Shown piece by piece: positions 48,655 to 59,814 of a DNA stretch of 64,000 nt. Made by a program: the position numbers and the translations under genes. A model generated the notes under the pieces. It was given only the letters and a program-made list of their open reading frames with translations. It did no database searches and had not been told where the DNA came from. Each line of letters opens with the position of its first letter. Position 1 is the first letter of the stretch. Origin of the DNA: Cyprinodon diabolis (taxonomy: Eukaryota; Chordata; Actinopteri; Cyprinodontiformes; Cyprinodontidae). Where the stretch lies: the NCBI GenBank assembly GCA_030533445.1, contig CM060072.1:13297875-13361874 (forward strand), read 5' to 3'.

Positions 48655-49654
48655 TAATGAATAATATTAATATTATTTAATATATAATACATATTATAAT
48701 ATGTATAATAATATAATAATGTATAATACATACAAATATTAACTGGTCAATTCCCTAATTCACAGGAGTTAATGCTAATAACAACTCCAGGAAGTCCCAA
48801 GTAGATAATTTTTTTTTCCTGTTTTGATTGAGTCCAGAAAATACAAAATTATCATTAAGAACATTCACACCCATATTGTGTTCCTCTGAAATTATCTCTG
48901 AAAAAACTAACAGCAGGCACTTCTTCATGCTGCATGTTTTGGGCTTCATCCAAGTTATACAAGCCACTGCTTTATTGAGTGAACCAGCCCATTAGGTTTG
49001 CAGACCCCATCTCTCACCCTGAAATATACACTGATGCTGAAATAATACACTGTTTTCCAGTCAGCACTGGCAGACAGCACTTCTTGATGAGTCACCTATT
49101 GGACGCTTACTCAGGAGGTACCAGGGTAACAGGTCGAGTACAGTAGAAGTGTCAGCGGGAAGGGATGGATGTGGCCTTGATGTGTGGGGAAGAGGCTGAG
49201 GAAAACACTTGAAAATATAAAACAGGGCTGACCTTTAAAAAATTAAGTTCTGATGAGCAAATATTAAGAGGAAGTATTAGGATTGTCCGCTTTTCTCCTG
49301 GGCATATTAGGTCTCTGAGTTTTATCTAGGGGTTTGTTACTAAATAAAATATCCTCTCTGTCAAATAGCGGTAAAGGGTAAAACTGAAAAAGGTTCAACA
49401 AAACGATAAGATTAAATAACAACTTATTCGATCTGGAAGAAGTGAACTAAAAGATTTGATGGGCAGATGTTTTTGGAAAACCCAGTAACAGCCCAGTCCC
49501 TGAGCATCACAAAATTGAACCTCTGTATGACTTTACTTGTTATGTAAACACCTTTGGGAACTCCAAACCTAACAATAATGTTTAATAATACCAAATCATT
49601 TTGGCTGCAGTTTTATGATAATATTTATATGAGCAGATTATTGACTAGGCAAAG
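48655..49654. other. Intergenic; AT-rich, nothing recognised
   Basis: Starts with a TATTATAATAT-type low-complexity patch (48655-48735), then ordinary sequence without open frames resembling known proteins. Confidence 0.55.
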
Positions 49655-49865
49655 GAAAATCATGCATGCAAGCTGTGGAACTCGAGAAGGCATTTGACCC
49701 TGCCACTTTCAGAACCTTCTTGGGGGTGCTCAAGGAGTACGGAGTCAGGGACCCTTTATTTGGTGCCATCCAGTCACTGTGCAAGCAGCACAGGAGTTTG
49801 GTCTGCATTGCTGGCTTTAAGTTGAACCTGTTCCTGATGAATGTTGGACTCTGGCATTTAAATTG
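49655..49865 (+). pseudogene. LINE reverse-transcriptase palm fragment
   Basis: A 69-codon frame includes VELEKAFDPATFRTFLGVLK, EYGVRDPLFGAIQSLCKQ and SLVCIAG. This resembles the LEKAYDRV...LREYGV...AIRSLY...SLVRIAG block of fish non-LTR retrotransposon reverse transcriptases. The usual aspartate and RVP after AFD are changed and neither end is complete. Confidence 0.75.
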
Positions 49866-50555
49866 TTTTATCTAATCTTCTAAACCACATCGTAGATGCA
49901 CCCTCAAGCGAAAACAGTACTGGAAGAAATGGTATTTATTGTACAGATGATAATATGAATATACAGGTGATCCAATAGGCAAGGGGCAAAGGGAATGACC
50001 AGGATTCTCTGAAAGGAGAAACAGTTAAGAGTTTGTTGATATACTTGACAGATGCAGGTTGATCAGCGCTTACTGTTAAAGATTGGGGTTAACCGTCAGG
50101 AAGATGTGAGTGGGTCCAGGATTATAGGTTGTGGGTAATTGTGTGATGGAGACGAAGAATGCAGAGCCAGGCAGGCTACAAAAGGCTGAAGTAGTCTGGG
50201 TTACGGGATGACTGAGGCTCTTTGGATGTTAGAGCGGCTCATGCAGATTCACCAGCGAAGAAGAATATGGAGGAGCAGTTACCTGTTGTGGGGGAAGAGA
50301 CTGGAATATAATAAAAGGGCTTGGGTGGTTGTCCAGTTTCACGTATACAATCCTGAAGTGGTAAGTCAGTCATGGAGGGAGCAGAAGCGTAGCCAGAAAA
50401 TCTCTTTAAGGGTGGCCAGGCAATAACCAATGTACACTGAGGGGTGGCCGGAAGTGGATCGGCGCCAGAACCTCAGGGTCAGTCTACAATGTTCCAACAA
50501 GAAAATGAATGAATGAAGGGGGGGCCAATGATTGGCTAAGGGTGGTCATGGCCAC

Positions 50556-51074
50556 TAGAGATTGACACGGGAGTGGATTTTCACTCCTGTCCCGTCCCAC
50601 TCCCACAGAATAAAATTGTGTCCCGTCCTGATCCCGGGCCAGAGTAGAAATCTAAATCCTGTCCCGTCCCACTCCTGGTGAAATTACTCCCACTCCCATC
50701 CCGCTCCCTTTCAGAATGAATCCCGCTCCTGCACCACACCCATTCTTGTTGTTTTTGAGCCCGGGTGAAAAACTCAGAGCAGAAGCACTGTTGGTTTTTG
50801 GGTCGTGTAGTTTTTTTGACCTGCATTATAGTGTAGGCTTCAAGGAAAAAAACTACAAAACTACAGTACTGGATTTTTTTTCTTTCTATTTTATTTTATT
50901 TTTTGGCATCGATCCTAGTTTTTTTTTAGTTACTATTGGTTTGCTCCCGCTCCCGTCTGCTCCCGTTAATGTTTAATCCTGTATCGTCCCAATCACGTGA
51001 TCGTTACTAATACTGACTCCCATCCCACGGGAAACCCGTGACCCGTGGGATTCCCGAAAAAATGTCAGTCTTTA
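50556..51074. mobile_element. hAT-type MITE, 519 bp, with exact 8-bp target duplication
   Basis: Ends TAGAGATTGACA and, reversed, TAAAGACTGACA (two mismatches in 12), flanked on both sides by ATGGCCAC (50548-50555 and 51075-51082). The interior repeats C-rich phrases such as CCCGTCCCACTCC and CTCCCGCTCCCGT. No transposase. It is inserted into a GGTGGCC-rich sequence that may itself be another MITE. Confidence 0.85.
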
Positions 51075-51082
51075 ATGGCCAC

Positions 51083-53507
51083 CCCTGGCTCCCTCAATAG
51101 CTCCGCCCCTGGGAGGGAGAACCAGAAAGTGGAAATAGTAGCTTGTGGCTTGGAAGCAGATCTATCACAATGCGATCTGGTTCTTGAAAGTACCTTGGGT
51201 GAGCATACACACAAAAAGTTAGTAGGGAGAGGAGTCAGTATTATAAAGATGCGGTTAGGCAGGAACTAATGGCTCAAGGTGAGCTTGACATTACCAATAG
51301 GTTAGGCTTGAGGGACTGGTGAACCACTTGTCTAAAGCTACTAAAGTGATGAGATACACCAGTGTGAAACCACACAGGTGGAAGCAGGCAGCCTATAAGC
51401 AATCTTAGGACACCCAGCCAAACAATTCCAAATCCTGACAGGGATTCACTCTCTTACACTAATATTCATAATCTTTAACAGGATTTTACCAATTATGCTT
51501 GAGTGTTACTTCTGACCTGATGTCGGAACGTGTCGGCTGGTCAGTAGAGCCCAGCTTATAGGTGGTGAAATTAAACACTCGGAGCAACTTCAGGCTGTAG
51601 CCAACTCTCCAATGGACCGCGGTGGTGATCAACCCTGTGACGTCACTGTTTGAGGCACTGCAACCTTACCGAAATATTACAAAACAAAGCTTTTTTACAT
51701 TTATATTTTTCACAATTGTAATACAATTATAATAGGAAGACACAATCTTGTGAATTAAGTTAGTTTGGTTGAATGTTTCATTTCATTTTCATTTAAATAG
51801 GTTGTATTATACTGAAATTTATTTAGTGTTACACAAAGCGTCTTTGCTATCATATTCAAAGTGTCCTTGAGGTGCAGGCAGTAGATTAAACAAACCACAT
51901 TGAATATTTGACCTGCAACCTGCAGGGTTGTTCCTCCCCAATAAACAACATGTGCATTACATCAAGGAGGAAATTAAATTACTATACACTCGAAAAACCG
52001 TGGGGACGGTCACAGGCTGTTTATCTGAGGGACAATATTGTCACCTGCAGAAAGAGAAGGAGTTAAAAAAAAATGTGGGGATGCTGCTGCTGTTTCCTTT
52101 GTATGGCTGCCAGAGAAATCCCTCCTCCGTGTCCTTCACTGCCTCATTTCACTTTGAGCAAAACAGCAGCACATGCAGTTTTTACCCTCACCGCTCCTCT
52201 GTCTGATACTTGATAAAACTGAAAGGAGCATTTATGCATTTGGTGCAGCGTTTGTAATTTTTCAGGCCTGGGTACTTGGTAAAAGTACAATTTTTCAAAT
52301 TTTCCATCCAAGGGACTTTACTTAAACCTGTGTTCCTCTGAATGGTCAGTTTAAATTCACAAGCTTTGCATAGATGAGTTACATTTATTGGCATTATCTG
52401 CAGGCAGCCTCTACAGATCCCAGAAAATGAGACATCTCTAAATAAGCAATTGTAAGAATTGTTGACTTTGCAGAATTTACCCTGAAGTTACAATGTAGAC
52501 CTGCCTAAAAGAAGGCTGTGATTTAGACTCTAGATGGTAGGAGATTAAACATGATCAAACACCTATTTTCTGCTTTAAATGCAGAGTTGGGGCAGAATTG
52601 TGAAGGGTGGTAATTTACCGGGCAACCATCACTTTTGGAACCTTGCATTCAACCGGCCTGTGTTGGAAAGGTTTTATAAATTATAATAAGAGCAAGAACC
52701 CTGAATTTCCCTTCAAGAGAAGCTCTGGCTCCTAATCGATGGTTAAGGTCAGATTGGCTGAATCAAAAAGGAGAGAGAAGAGCTTTAGTCAACTAAAAAG
52801 ACGTGAGAAAATAAATCTGCATAATCAGATCAAATGTGCTGATAAATAGAAGTCAATTTTGAGTCACTGATGATTTCACTTAATGATTCAGATAGTTAGC
52901 CTTTAATGAGCATACATTTATAATGTACTTCTAAAATTAAGATTTAAAAATTGATATTTTTTGCTAATATAAAGATTAAAAGGATTTATCCTAAAGCCGT
53001 GGCTTTAAATGCTCTGCAAAATAATAACCACCTCTTTAACTTTTTTTCCTTTTTTTGTGAAATTAAAACCACCAATTTTGCAGTTTTACTTTGGAAACGG
53101 AGCTAAAAAAAAAAAAAAAAAAAAAAGATGCATTAATTGTTACATGCATAAAACATGAAGATCTGATGTACATGTGAAATATATACTGTAGGGAATAAAA
53201 CTCTCCTAACTGGGAAATGCAGTCAACCTCTGTGTGATTGGATTTCAATGTAAAATCTGGCTATTCTGTGAGGGTTTTAGAGGTTTATTAAGAGAATAGT
53301 AAACACAACAAACAGGTCAGCAAGAAAGTCATGGAGAAGTTCTGAGAAGGGTTAGGGTTCTAAAAAAATTTCTCAAATTTTTAACATCTCAGAAAGTATA
53401 CTCACCTTTCATCCAAAAAAGAAAGGGGTATGGTGCAGTGACACACATATCAAGACATGTTCATCCCCAACAAACAAACTAGAAAAGAAAGACAAGGGTC
53501 ACACACG
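51083..53507. other. Intergenic; nothing recognised
   Basis: Includes an A-homopolymer (53106-53126) and weak open frames without homology. No repeat family identified. Confidence 0.5.
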
Positions 53508-53745
53508 CTGCAAAAAGTGAGCTCAAAGTAAGTAAAGACGTATTAAAATTTGTTTATTTGTCAGGTAGATAAGATGATCTGCCTCTGGAGTGATCTAATT
53601 TGCCCTTAAAATAAGATAAAGGGCTTGTTTTTCTTGTTTTAAACATAATCATCCTATTTTATTGACCATGTGTATTACTTTCCACATGCAATACAAAAAA
53701 CATTAGTTTCAAGAAAAATGTACTTATAATTTATTTTTTGCAATG
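53508..53745. mobile_element. Possible MITE with TGCAAAAA ends
   Basis: Starts GCTGCAAAAAGTGAGC and ends TTATTTTTTGCAATGC, a short inverted repeat around TGCAAAAA. A TTTTTGCACTGTA phrase near 2683 in ppp2ca intron 1 looks like the end of a relative. The call rests on ends only. Confidence 0.35.
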
Positions 53746-54019
53746 CAATGTAATGTTAGACATGCTGCAAATATTGAAGCTAGAGTGTGAAACAACATAA
53801 AAATTTGACCTTTTATTTGATCATGGAAGGAAGAAAGTTAAAACAAAGCCATACCAATCAGTGACCTACAATTACATTTTGGGTCCATATTAATTTTATT
53901 AAGTCAACTTTGATGGATTCAATAAGGCTATTAGAAAACCCATTATAAGCTAACTAATGAAAAGTGCAAAATGCTACCACAGATTCCTCAATGTAAACCT
54001 TCGGGGAGACAACATCACT

Positions 54020-54316
54020 GGGCAACAGTGGCTTCGGGTGCAGGAGTTTGCCCTGCAATCGGAGGGTTGTCGGTTCGGGCCCCTGTTGGGCAAGACACTT
54101 CACCTGCATTGTCTACTGATGGTGGTCAGAGGGACTGGTGGCGATAGTGTACAGCAGCCTCGCTTCTGCCAGTGAGCCCCAGGGCAGCTGTGGCTACAAT
54201 GTAATTTGCCACCATCAGTGTGTGATTGTGTGTGTTAATGTGTGAATGACTGAAGTGCTTTGGTGCTGTTTCCTGAATATAAAAAATGCTATATAAGTAC
54301 AGGCCATTTACCATCA
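54020..54316 (+). mobile_element. tRNA-derived SINE, family B, full copy
   Basis: Head with B-box-like GGTTCGGGCCC (54072-54082), middle TTGTCTACTGATGGTGGTCA and CCCCAGGGCAGCTGTGGCTA, and tail GAAGTGCTTTGGTGCTG then TATATAAGTACAGGCCATTT. The other copies in the window are recognised from this one. Confidence 0.8.
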
Positions 54317-54423
54317 TATTTTTGGGGGTGAGTTTCATATACTAAGACAGGGGAACCGGTCAGTATTCATGGGAAGGCGATTGAAGAAACAGCTGAATCT
54401 TCTAGAAACATATTGACCTAAGC

Positions 54424-54907
54424 AGTGATGGGTTGATGAGGCGTTGTGAAGCGTTTCGACACATTGCCAAATGGTACTGATACTATCTCGATACCGTGTC
54501 ATTGAATACTGACACTGGCTGGACCTTTGAAATCACTACAGGCAGCCTCTTTGATAAACTAAACTGACTCTGATTTGATGCCCTATAATATGATATAAGG
54601 ATGACACAACAAGAAAATTAAAACGAATATGAGATCAAAATGGTCCCACTTGGCTTAAACCTTTCTTTTGCCTTGAGGTGGCTCCATATCTCTTGAATAA
54701 TTTGATGGTAAACCACAAAAGATAATTTTTTTAGGCAGATGCATTGCGTTGACAGATGCGCTTCTAAACACAGTTTACTGTGCCCGTCAGTTCAAAACAG
54801 CGCCTTTATTGGTCACGAGACTTTCTTAAAAAATACGCTCACCGACACTGGGTTTCCCCTGAGCGTGAAACATGCACCGATGCATTGGTTTTACTGGATC
54901 CATCACT
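54424..54907. mobile_element. Possible hAT-like MITE with AGTGATGG ends
   Basis: Eight-base inverted ends AGTGATGG (54424-54431) and CCATCACT (54900-54907), with internal ATACCGTGTCATTGAATACT and ATGCACCGATGCATTGG, phrases typical of a fish MITE family. No target duplication was found. Confidence 0.45.
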
Positions 54908-55469
54908 AACCATAACCATAAAGCCAGTGCTACAATCTGAAATTTGCTCCAATTAAAGCCTGCCCATGTGATGGAATGAAACTCAGTCTGACTGATTGGG
55001 AGCTGTTTTGTTTTGAAAAACAGTAAAAATCTCAGTCTCTACAGATAAAAAACTGGTAGAGGCTTTTAGACTTCGACTAACTTTGTTGTAATTTTGTATA
55101 CACAGTGTATAAACGAAATTTTGATGCATACAACTTTTCAAAAGTGAATGAGCAGCTTAGCAGTGAAGTGAACATTTCCATTTGTAAAGTGCAGCAGTGA
55201 TCAAAGTGTAAACAATGTAGGAGAAAAGAAAACTATTTTAAAGACGTGGTGCAAAAGGCACTGATATGGAAGATTCAGAGCAGTGCAACATAAATAAATA
55301 AACATGGTGCAAAATGCAGTAGAACACTGAGTGAGCTTCTATTTAAAGGGATTTGAAAATTCACCATGTAGTGCAAATATGATTTTTACAAGTATGATGC
55401 TGAGTCTGGATTTGTGACTTGATTAAAGTTTCAGCAGTTCAACAGTCTTATGCCATGCTTAGTGTGAGG

Positions 55470-55623
55470 GATTGCATTCAAGTCAATGAGTCGATGCAAT
55501 CACCTGGTTTTCCTTTGATAGAAAACCTTGAATAAATTTGACTGTATGATCTGGTTGAATTGTAAAGTGCCTTGTGAGGACATATGTTGTGCATTGCTGT
55601 TACATAAATAAACTGAATTGAAT
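55470..55623 (+). repeat. 3' tail of a dispersed teleost repeat, copy 1
   Basis: AACCTTGAATAAATTTGACT, GTATGATCTGGTTGAA, then GTAAAGTGCCTTGTGAGGAC and ATAAATAAACTGAATTGAAT. The same series occurs at 57095-57216. Confidence 0.75.
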
Positions 55624-55962
55624 CATGGCATTGGGGAAAAAGCTGTTACAGAACCTGCTTGACCTGCATCGAATGCTACAAAGCCTCTTCCCAGAGGGCA
55701 GAAGGGAGAACAGTTCATGCAGGGAATGTGAGGGGTTGCTAATGATATGACGGACTCCCATACAGTACCGGGATGAAATGTGTTTAATGGAGGGAAGAGG
55801 AGCTCTGATGATCCTCTCTGCTGTTCTCACCACTCTTCTCACCTCCTTCCAGTCTGAGGCGCTGCAGCCTTCACTCCAAAAAGTGAGACAGCTGGTTAGC
55901 ATGCTCTCTATGGGGCTTCTGTAGAAGGTGGTGAGGATGGGTCGGGGTAGGTGGGCCAACAT
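55624..55962 (-). pseudogene. LINE reverse-transcriptase C-terminal fragment
   Basis: One open frame of ~113 codons: LAHLPRPILTTFYRSPIESM, TSCLTFWSEGCSASDWKEVR, RVVRTAERIIRAPLPSI, then LFSLLPSGKRLCSIRCRSSR and FCNSFFPNA. The RVVRTAERII and LLPSGKR...RNSFFP-type signatures belong to the C-terminus of fish Rex1/CR1-like LINE ORF2. It starts mid-domain and runs into an unrelated repeat tail. Confidence 0.8.
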
Positions 55963-56251
55963 CTAAAAAGACCTTGAGCTGTAAATGCAGTAACATTTCT
56001 ACTAGCTAATTATTGATTGAGATGAACTGACCACATTTCTTTGTTACCTTGTTAATCAGTTAGGAAAAAAAATCTTAACCCTTGACACATACATTGAATA
56101 ATAAAAAATATAACGAGGTTTCTGAATGTGTACATTCCTGGCAGAACATTTTTTTAAGCAGGTGAAGCTTCATCCTTTGACATAGGAGTTGGGTCGGATC
56201 TCGTCTGCCTGGCTGTGTGTTTCCTGGACCGGACCGCCTCTTACAGCTAGT
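55963..56251. other. Spacer between two LINE fragments, nothing recognised
   Basis: About 290 bases of ordinary sequence with no repeat signature that I can name. Confidence 0.5.
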
Positions 56252-56945
56252 CAAGGCAAGGCAGCTTTATTTGTATAGCACATTTCAGCAACAGGGCAAT
56301 TCAAAGTGCTTTACATAAAATCAGTTAAAAAAAAATATATAAAACACAGAAGAAACAGTTAAAAATAAAAACAAAATAAAACACAAGAATAAAAATTACA
56401 GTGCAGTATAAGAGATTAAACAGTAAAGAAATGAACGTCATTTAAAGAAAGGCAACATCAAAAAGAAAGGTCGTCAGCATTGGTTTAAAGAACTGAGAGA
56501 AGCAGCGGACCTGCAGGTTTCTGGGAGTTTATTCTAGATGTGAGGACCACAGAATCTGAAAGCTGCTTCCCCCCTGTTTATTTCTGACGCTAGGAACAAA
56601 AAGTATACCTGTCCCAGATGACCTTAGATGTCTGGGGGGGTCATAGTGTACTAGTAGGTCAGAAATGTATTTTGGCCCTAAACCGTTTAGTGATTTATAA
56701 ACTAGCAAAAGTACTTTGAAATGAATTCTTTGAGACACAGGAAGCCAATGTAAGGACTTCAGAACTGGAGTGATGTGATCCAGCCTCTTGATCTTAGTGA
56801 GGACTCGAGCAGCAGCGTTCTGAATCAGCTGCAGCTGTCTGATTGATATTTTAGGGAGACCTGTAAAGAACCCGTTACAGTAGTCGAGTCTACTGAAGAT
56901 GAAAGCATGGACAAGTTTTTCCAAGTCCTGTTGACACATAAGTCC
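56252..56945 (-). pseudogene. LINE-2-like retrotransposon fragment with 3' tail
   Basis: A long open frame encodes LVHAFIFSRLDYCNGFFTGL, QLQLIQNAAARVLTKIKRLD, HITPVLKSLHWLPVSQRIHF and KVLLLVYKSLNGLGPKYISD: the RT thumb and C-terminal region of fish L2-clade LINEs. The 3' tail reads AAAGCACTTTGAATTGCCCT then ACAAATAAAGCTGCCTTGCC, typical of the family. 5'-truncated; not autonomous. Confidence 0.85.
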
Positions 56946-57216
56946 TTTAACCCTTGAGCTGCTTTTTGCATCTCTGCTTCTGTCTCCTTGAACCCCAGTC
57001 AGCCTTGGCAGATGGCCGCTCACACTGAGCCTGGTTCTGCTGGAGGTTTATTCCTGTTAAAGGGGAGTTTTTCCTCTCCACTGTTGCTACAAGCATCCTT
57101 TTCCTTAGATAGAAAACTTTGAATAAATTTGACTGTATGATCTGGTGAACTGTAAAGTGCCTTTAGATGACATGTGTTGTGAATTGGTGCTATAGAAATA
57201 AACTCAATTGAATCAA
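56946..57216 (+). repeat. Dispersed teleost repeat with conserved tail, copy 2
   Basis: TTCTGTCTCCTTGAACCCCA, GAGCCTGGTTCTGCTGGAGG, GGGAGTTTTTCCTCTCCACT and the tail GTAAAGTGCCTTTAGATGAC...AATAAACTCAATTGAAT. This series is one of the commonest interspersed repeats that I recall in fish DNA; its tail matches 55470-55623. Confidence 0.75.
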
Positions 57217-57239
57217 ATACCTACATTCTCCTCACCGGG

Positions 57240-57480
57240 GCGCTGTAACCTTACATTTGTCAGAGTAGGAAGTACAGTTTTTTCTAACAGTGAATTGAAA
57301 GTACGCCATAAATATGGCGCCAAAATAGTTTTCAAGCAGATGATAAGATCGGATTCACCCCCCCCCCCCTCCCTTTGCCCTTTCTTCCATGTCGGTGGTG
57401 TGGTTTTTATGTTTTTCCTTCCAGCGGTGGGGATACGTTGCAAGACGAGACCCGCCTGTGCGTTAGTGCAGAGCGGTGTG
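57240..57480 (+). promoter_or_regulatory. Putative jade2 promoter region
   Basis: GC content rises after the last repeat. GGCGCCAAAA (57316-57325) matches an E2F site, within an ATAAATAT/GGCGCC patch; a C-run (57360-57372) follows. The position fits a promoter for the plus-strand first exon ending at 58217. Confidence 0.35.
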
Positions 57481-58217
57481 TGTGCGCGCATTCACCGGCC
57501 AGAGCGGTGCGGCGCAGGGGAGGCGAGCAAAGAGCAAAGCCAGGGGAGCAAGTGGAGACTATCACAGCTCTCTGGGTTTGACTTCTGAAGGAGCGATACA
57601 GCCTCTGACTCATCCGGTGGAAACATCATCGCTTTTTATTTTCTATATCTGCGCCCCCTTTCATCTGATTTCCCTGCCTCCTTCTCCTCCTACTGTTGGC
57701 TCTGAGGAGGAAAACAGACGGATTTTTCACTCCACGTTTGGGTTGATTTTCTTTTTTTCATCTATTTTTTTTTTTGCAAAATGCGACATGCGCTCCATGT
57801 TTGGCGTATCTCGGAGCCTGGCACACCCGGAATAGCCCTGCGTTTTTTTTGCGTATTGACTTTACCAGTCTTTTCCTCCACTTTTCTTTTGCTGGTTTCT
57901 TTTTAAGAGTGGGATTTAACGCATTTTTTTTCTCTTTTGGATTTGGACTCCTGTCGGTCTTTGCGGGGATCCTAGGCGCTGTCAACGCGCACTGCAAAGG
58001 GGAGGGGAGGACAGGGGAAGAGGGACAGTCCTGTCACCCAGAGTGCTTCAAGTGTCCGGGGTGTGTGTGTGTGGAGACCGTCGGGGAGGGGGGGGGGGAG
58101 ATGTTTAGCAGCACCAACCCTCAGCTGTTAAACTGCATGTTCCTGCAAATGATCTCCTAAATCTAATCTAATCCAGGACCGAGGACATCCGCGTATCCAA
58201 AGCTGACTGTAATCAAG
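57400..58217 (+). other. Putative non-coding first exon of a plus-strand gene, probably jade2
   Basis: A GC- and CpG-rich block ending ATCAAG|GTAAGC, a strong splice donor at 58218. It contains several overlapping open frames, none resembling a known protein. The conserved order in vertebrates (PPP2CA - UBE2B - CDKN2AIPNL - JADE2) makes the 5' UTR exon of jade2, a PHD-finger protein of HBO1 acetyltransferase complexes, the best guess. The N-terminal JADE sequence (MEEKRRK in human, from memory) was not found in the window, so the identity is inferred only from position. Confidence 0.4.
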
Positions 58218-59689
58218 GTAAGCGCAACACTTACGCGCTTAATATGGATGGAAGCTGTGTGATATAACACAAGTGCTGCGTTCAGGACCTCTGAAGTAGC
58301 TGTATCAGCGGTAGGCCGGTGGCTATGTGCGCACTTTCGCAGGTCCTGGAGGCGATTGTGCGTCTTAGATGTTTATTTTCTTTTGCTTTGCAAGGATACA
58401 GTGAGATAAATAAACTAACGGACTAAACTTCTATTGGAGAGTGTCCAAGTTCATATCATGCTCAAATGCAAAAGAAAAACAAACAGAAAGAAAACAGTGC
58501 AGTTATTGTTATTATTATTTAAATTTTTTGGAGATATGCGCTTTAAGTCGTACGCACATGTGGAAAAAACAAGCCACGCATGTCTAGACTCTTGCATGCA
58601 TGCGTGATAAAGTTGCGCGAGGAGGAGAAGGAGGTGGTGGCATCAACTCTTTTTGCAGCAACGTCGTAGACATGGGTGGCTTATTTATTTATTTATTCAT
58701 TCCTCAGTAGAGGAAATATAGAGGTGGTGGTGGGTTGTGGGGGTTGAGTGGGTGGCGTTGCGTTTAGGAAAGCCGAGCACGCAAGCTCACACATGCACAG
58801 TGCACACATCAAGAAATTAGAGCAACTCCTCTCCTCTTCCCCCATCACCCTCCTCCCTCCTCCCCTCCTGCTTCGTGTTGTGCAGCTCCGGTTGGCTCAG
58901 GGATAGGGGGGAGTGGCTGTTGTTTACCTCCTCAGTCAGGCCTGTATCAGTGTGCTTGTATGATGTCTTATAGGATGTGTGCACCTGAATCCAACAATAA
59001 CAAACCCTTGCACCTAACATTTGGTTGCAGATAGTGATGCTGCAGATGCAAGTAGGACTAATGGAGTTTAAGTGGAGCATTTGCCTCACCTCCCCTTACT
59101 CTGTTTTTATTTTTCCAACTCTGCAACTCTGCATTATGAGAAAAATAACTACCAGGAGGATCATTAACGGATCCATCTTTCTACTAGTGCTCATCGGTTC
59201 AAACCAGGCGTTTTCTATAGGTCAGCTGAAGGTGGGATGATGCCAGTTGTGGCAGCAGATCTCCTCATGCAGCTCACACACGTCATTGTCATGCAAAGAC
59301 ATCATGGGCACACACTGACTCCTCTCTCTGAAGTCATGCTCAGCATCCTTTGAGCCGTCCCTCTTCCTGATGCTCATACATCACCTCCTCCCACTGGGTA
59401 TGAAACTAGAGATGAGTCATGGTGTCTATCCCTTCCTCTGTCAGTCCTTCCTATCTCTCCTCATGAGGTGCTACCTTCTATTATTTTCTTGCTTGCACCC
59501 CCCCACCCTTACTATATATGCATATTCTTTCCTTTTCATCTTTAGCCATCCCATTCCCTGTACAGCCATAGGATAACGCTTGGCGTCCGACTTTCTGTGG
59601 AAACATCATGTGAAACCAGAGCATGTAAAACCTCTTAAGCCAGACATGTGGAGGTGTAGGATCATGTGGTTCTCATGTCTGCTCCGTTA

Positions 59690-59767
59690 ATCGCCGCGCT
59701 CTGATTGGTGGGAAAGGGGGGTAAGGACTCCCACGTGGTGCGTTGTATGAATGGAGGTCTGACGTCA
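59690..59767. promoter_or_regulatory. Compact CCAAT / CACGTG / CRE cluster
   Basis: Within 80 bases: an inverted CCAAT box (ATTGG, 59704-59708), a G-run, the palindromic E-box CCACGTGG (59731-59738) and a perfect full CRE TGACGTCA (59760-59767), preceded by a CpG patch ATCGCCGCGCT. It could be an alternative promoter or an enhancer of the putative jade2 gene. Confidence 0.45.
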
Positions 59768-59798
59768 TGCAAACTGTAGCCTCAATCCCCCCTCAGAT

Positions 59799-59814
59799 AC
59801 ACACACACACACAC
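59799..59814. repeat. (CA)8 microsatellite
   Basis: Eight AC/CA dinucleotides in a row. Confidence 0.9.

Noticed and set aside
57311..57322. CCATAAATATGG as an SRF CArG box
   Set aside because: There are eight A/T bases between CC and GG; the consensus needs six.
57774..58160. 128-codon plus-strand open frame in the putative jade2 first exon, and other frames at 57208-57835
   Set aside because: Several overlapping frames on both strands are open because the region is GC-rich; none resembles a known protein.
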